Source of the DNA: Deinococcales bacterium | Lineage (GTDB): Bacteria > Deinococcota > Deinococci > Deinococcales > Deinococcaceae | Direction of reading: 5' to 3' | NCBI GenBank assembly: GCA_025359705.1 | Contig: JANYFS010000142.1 | Span: forward strand, 1-14,489 | DNA: 14,489 bases | Shown: piece by piece, positions 12,832 to 14,489 of the stretch | How the letters are laid out: each line of letters starts with the position of its first letter | Numbering within the stretch: position 1 is the first letter of the stretch | Translations under genes and position numbers: made by a program | The notes under the pieces: model-generated | What the model was told of the DNA's origin: nothing | Seen by the model: the letters and a program-made list of their open reading frames with translations, nothing else | The model's database searches: none

Positions 12832-13017
12832 AAAATGAGCTTGAACAAATCGGTTTGAATAAATCAGCCCGAACACCGAACAGTTGGCCTGAATTCGGTT
12901 ACACTGAATCAAGGTTTTGTGAATATTAGTTTTTACACCAACGCTTTAATCCAAGCACTTTAACCTAAGCGCTGGGGCGTTCGATCCAACACATCACCGT
13001 TGGTTCAGGGAGCAGGC

Positions 13018-13371
13018 ATGGAAGACATTCTGAAAAGGTTAGTTACCGAAGTGGAAGGAGCAATGGGTTCCGCTGTGGGCGGTATCGACGGCCTGTTGAT
13101 TGAGCAATATACCGCAGGCGACGACCTGAGCAACACGGTTGCAGAACATGCCAATCTTCTACGCAATGCCCGTTTTGCCTATACCGAAACCCTCGAGACG
13201 GGTGAATTGCACGAAATGATGGTGGCTACAGACCGTTTGGTAGGCTATACCCACCCGATTGGCAGCGAATATTTTGTGGTGCTGCTGCTGGATCCCGTCT
13301 GTAATTTGGGCAAAGCACGGTTGCGCTCGAGCGATGCGGCTGCTGCATTGCGGGAGATGATTGGCATATGA
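13018..13371 (+). CDS. Roadblock/LC7-domain protein 1
   Basis: A 117-residue single-domain Roadblock/LC7 (MglB-like) protein. The pattern is an N-terminal helix (MEDILKRLVTEVEGAMG), AVGGIDGLLIEQ, a long helix, TLETGELHEMMVATDRLVGY, SEYFVVLLLDPVCNLGKARL and a closing helix. Such proteins dimerise and act as regulators of small Ras-like GTPases (MglA) in bacterial polarity and motility. The start is ATG at 13018, with AGGGAG at 13009-13014 just upstream; a longer start at 13000 would hide this site. Its TGA overlaps the ATG of the next gene (ATGA at 13368-13371), so the cluster is a coupled operon. The promoter is not clear; TACACT at 12900-12905 is a candidate -10. Confidence 0.8.
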   Translation: MEDILKRLVTEVEGAMGSAVGGIDGLLIEQYTAGDDLSNTVAEHANLLRNARFAYTETLETGELHEMMVATDRLVGYTHPIGSEYFVVLLLDPVCNLGKARLRSSDAAAALREMIGI

Positions 13372-13724
13372 GAGATGGCCTGGTTCGCATTGCCGCTTTG
13401 CCCGGTGTGGTTTGTGCGGTCATTGCTTGCGAGGACGGATTGGTCTTTGATGCGGTGGGTTCGGGAGAAGTTTCCCCCGAGTCTTTGGCTGCCGAAGTTA
13501 CCGCAACCACCCTCGCCATTAAAGGGATGACCACCCCCTTGAGCAGTCAAGAAGTACACCGTTTTCAATTTGCTACCGACAAATATGAAATCTCTGCACT
13601 GTTTGTGGGGCGATTGCTGCTTTTGGCGGTTGCTCAAACTGGAACCGTACTGCGAACCGTGCAAATCGAACTGGCTAAAGTGGCTACCGAGCTTGCTCAA
13701 GAAGAGGCGAAATCATGGACGTAA
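13368..13724 (+). CDS. Roadblock/LC7-domain protein 2
   Basis: A 118-residue Roadblock/LC7 protein: an ALPGVVCAVIACEDGLVFDAVG strand-turn-strand near the N-terminus, a SLAAEVTATTLAI helix, then the VHRFQFATDKYEISALFVGRLLLLAVAQTG strands and a C-terminal helix, IELAKVATELAQEE. It differs from protein 1 in sequence, so the three are old paralogues, perhaps forming a heteromeric regulator (inference). The start overlaps the previous stop by four bases and the end overlaps the next gene by 10 bp. Confidence 0.75.
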   Translation: MRDGLVRIAALPGVVCAVIACEDGLVFDAVGSGEVSPESLAAEVTATTLAIKGMTTPLSSQEVHRFQFATDKYEISALFVGRLLLLAVAQTGTVLRTVQIELAKVATELAQEEAKSWT

Positions 13725-14074
13725 ACGATATTCTCAAGGATGTGGCAGGCATCAAGGGCATCGCGGCAGTGGCCTTGGTCAGCGGAGAAGGTTTTGTGGT
13801 CGATAGTGTGGTCAACGATGGTTATAGTGTCGATCTGGACTTTTTGGGCGGGGTAGTTAGCTCGGCAACCCAAACGGGCCAAGGTATCATCGACGTTTTG
13901 GGGCGCGGTAAGCTGGCCCACATCATGCTCGAGTTCGATGAAGGTCCTCTGCTGATGTCCTCTATCGATGCCTTCACTCTGGTTTCCGCTTTGGATTCGG
14001 CGCAAAACCTCGGACGGGTGCGCTTTCAGTTGAAGAAACACCTCACCCAACTCTCGAGCGCCCTAAAAGCCTAA
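13715..14074 (+). CDS. Roadblock/LC7-domain protein 3
   Basis: A 119-residue Roadblock/LC7 protein: MDVNDILKDVAGIKGIAAVA, the strand pair ALVSGEGFVVDSVVNDG, helix LDFLGGVVSSATQTGQGIIDVLGRG, strands LAHIMLEFDEGPLLMSSI and a C-terminal helix, GRVRFQLKKHLTQLSSAL. The start is ATG at 13715, with GAGG (13704-13707) upstream, inside the end of gene 2. It is the last gene of the operon, which ends at the terminator 14114-14140. No partner GTPase is seen in the window; it may lie elsewhere or beyond the terminator. Confidence 0.8.
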   Translation: MDVNDILKDVAGIKGIAAVALVSGEGFVVDSVVNDGYSVDLDFLGGVVSSATQTGQGIIDVLGRGKLAHIMLEFDEGPLLMSSIDAFTLVSALDSAQNLGRVRFQLKKHLTQLSSALKA

Positions 14075-14077
14075 AAC
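14062..14077 (+). repeat. 8-bp tandem duplication spanning the Roadblock 3 stop
   Basis: CCTAAAAG followed by CCTAAAAC; the stop TAA (14072-14074) lies in the second copy. Confidence 0.5.
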
Positions 14078-14113
14078 CACACTACCTCGAGCAATATTTT
14101 GCGCGATACCCTT

Positions 14114-14140
14114 AAACCGAGATATATCTCGGTTTTTTAT
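14114..14140 (+). terminator. Rho-independent terminator of the Roadblock operon
   Basis: A perfect 22-bp palindrome (14114-14135, AAACCGAGATA and its complement) continues into a run of T. The core is ACCGAGA....TCTCGGT. It lies 40 bp after the last stop. Confidence 0.9.
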
Positions 14141-14166
14141 GTTGGGTGAGGCGGTTGCGGAATCTC

Positions 14167-14264
14167 ACCGTCTTAATTTTTACCGTCTTAATTTTTACCG
14201 TCTTAATTTTTACCGTCTTAATTTTTACCGTCTTAATTTTTACCGTCTTAATTTTTACCGTCTT
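14167..14264. repeat. 15-bp VNTR, 6 identical copies plus a partial
   Basis: ACCGTCTTAATTTTT is repeated six times without a single difference (14167-14256), then an 8-bp partial copy (14257-14264). It begins about 30 bp after the terminator. Identity of all copies suggests recent expansion. The period is a multiple of three, which keeps spurious frames open. Confidence 0.95.
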
Positions 14265-14353
14265 TTGTCGTCTCGAGCGGGATATTTCTTATATCTGCCA
14301 AATGGATTACCCACTGCTAGGCCATCTTGCCGATGCGAACTCAGATGGAGGTG

Positions 14354-14382
14354 TTGACAAAGCAAAAGATGCAGAGTACACT
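14354..14382 (+). promoter_or_regulatory. Consensus-like sigma-70 promoter at the right edge
   Basis: A perfect TTGACA (14354-14359), a 17-bp spacer and TACACT (14377-14382). It is the strongest promoter in the window and points out of it. The ~107 bases after it contain no recognisable gene, tRNA or rRNA, so the product lies beyond the window or is an RNA leader. Confidence 0.7.
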
Positions 14383-14489
14383 CTTCTTCGCCTCGAGGGA
14401 AACCAAAAGGCCAAGCGAAAGAAAAGAGACGTATCATAACGGCTCGAGCTGCATGACAACAGAAGATTCTTAGTATTGATAAATGGTCT

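Noticed and set aside
14167..14264. CRISPR-like array
   Set aside because: Units are contiguous 15-mers with no unique spacers; it is a simple tandem repeat.
14146..14439. Open frame of 97 codons containing VLIFT repeats
   Set aside because: It is kept open only by the 15-bp repeat, starts right after a terminator, has no Shine-Dalgarno, and has a strong promoter inside it. The overlapping frame from 14139 (LNFYR repeats) fails for the same reasons.
1..14489. CTCGAG sites as cloning or linker artefacts (XhoI)
   Set aside because: They lie inside intact conserved genes in coding phase and throughout the window, so they are native sequence.

Overview
Origin. The window looks like chromosomal DNA from the Deinococcus-Thermus phylum (Deinococcota), although its base composition (about half G+C by eye) is low for that group. 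I infer this from four things: a CRP/FNR regulator close to what I remember of Thermus SdrP / Deinococcus DdrI, a NurA-type nuclease, a MerR/HspR-type repressor, and several -10 boxes (TAnnnT) placed exactly 6 nt before a start codon, as in the leaderless mRNAs common in Deinococcus. The genus cannot be fixed from sequence alone.

Layout. 1-1810: 3' part of a tandem-duplicated HspR-like regulator, whose stop abuts the start of a PPP-type metallophosphoesterase. 1992-3345: a NurA-domain nuclease convergent with, and overlapping, a DUF309 gene. 3415-4398: homoserine dehydrogenase (hom), ending at an inverted repeat and a bidirectional terminator. 4642-4890 (-): a small two-helix membrane protein. 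5064-6032: long-chain polyprenyl diphosphate synthase. 6037-6249 (-): a second small membrane protein. 6304-7788 (-): a second, paralogous metallophosphoesterase with a long N-terminal extension. 8228-8827: the SdrP/DdrI-like regulator with a clear promoter and terminator. 8964-9203 (-): a decayed GGDEF (diguanylate cyclase) C-terminus. 9251-9991: a secreted protein. 10080-10838: an MTHFR-like protein. 10948-11538 (-): a DUF4388-like protein. 11852-12778: ybaB-recR. 13018-14074: three overlapping Roadblock/LC7 genes, then a terminator, a 15-bp VNTR and a strong outward-facing promoter at the right edge.

How the genes work together. Most are housekeeping or regulatory: heat-shock repression, protein or nucleotide dephosphorylation, DNA repair (NurA, RecR-YbaB), amino-acid and folate metabolism, quinone side-chain synthesis and stress regulation. 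The Roadblock trio and the DUF4388-like protein suggest small-GTPase (MglA-like) polarity or motility control, but no GTPase lies in the window.

What stands out. (1) The palindrome CTCGAG occurs about 117 times by hand count, roughly 30 times the chance level, in genes and spacers, like the cyanobacterial HIP1 element. (2) Short tandem duplications (6-17 bp) occur in nearly every spacer and often begin at or span a stop codon. With a 14-bp period they place stops in all three frames. Longer duplications (34 bp and 342 bp) occur in the hspR-like gene. (3) A precise leaderless promoter layout recurs.
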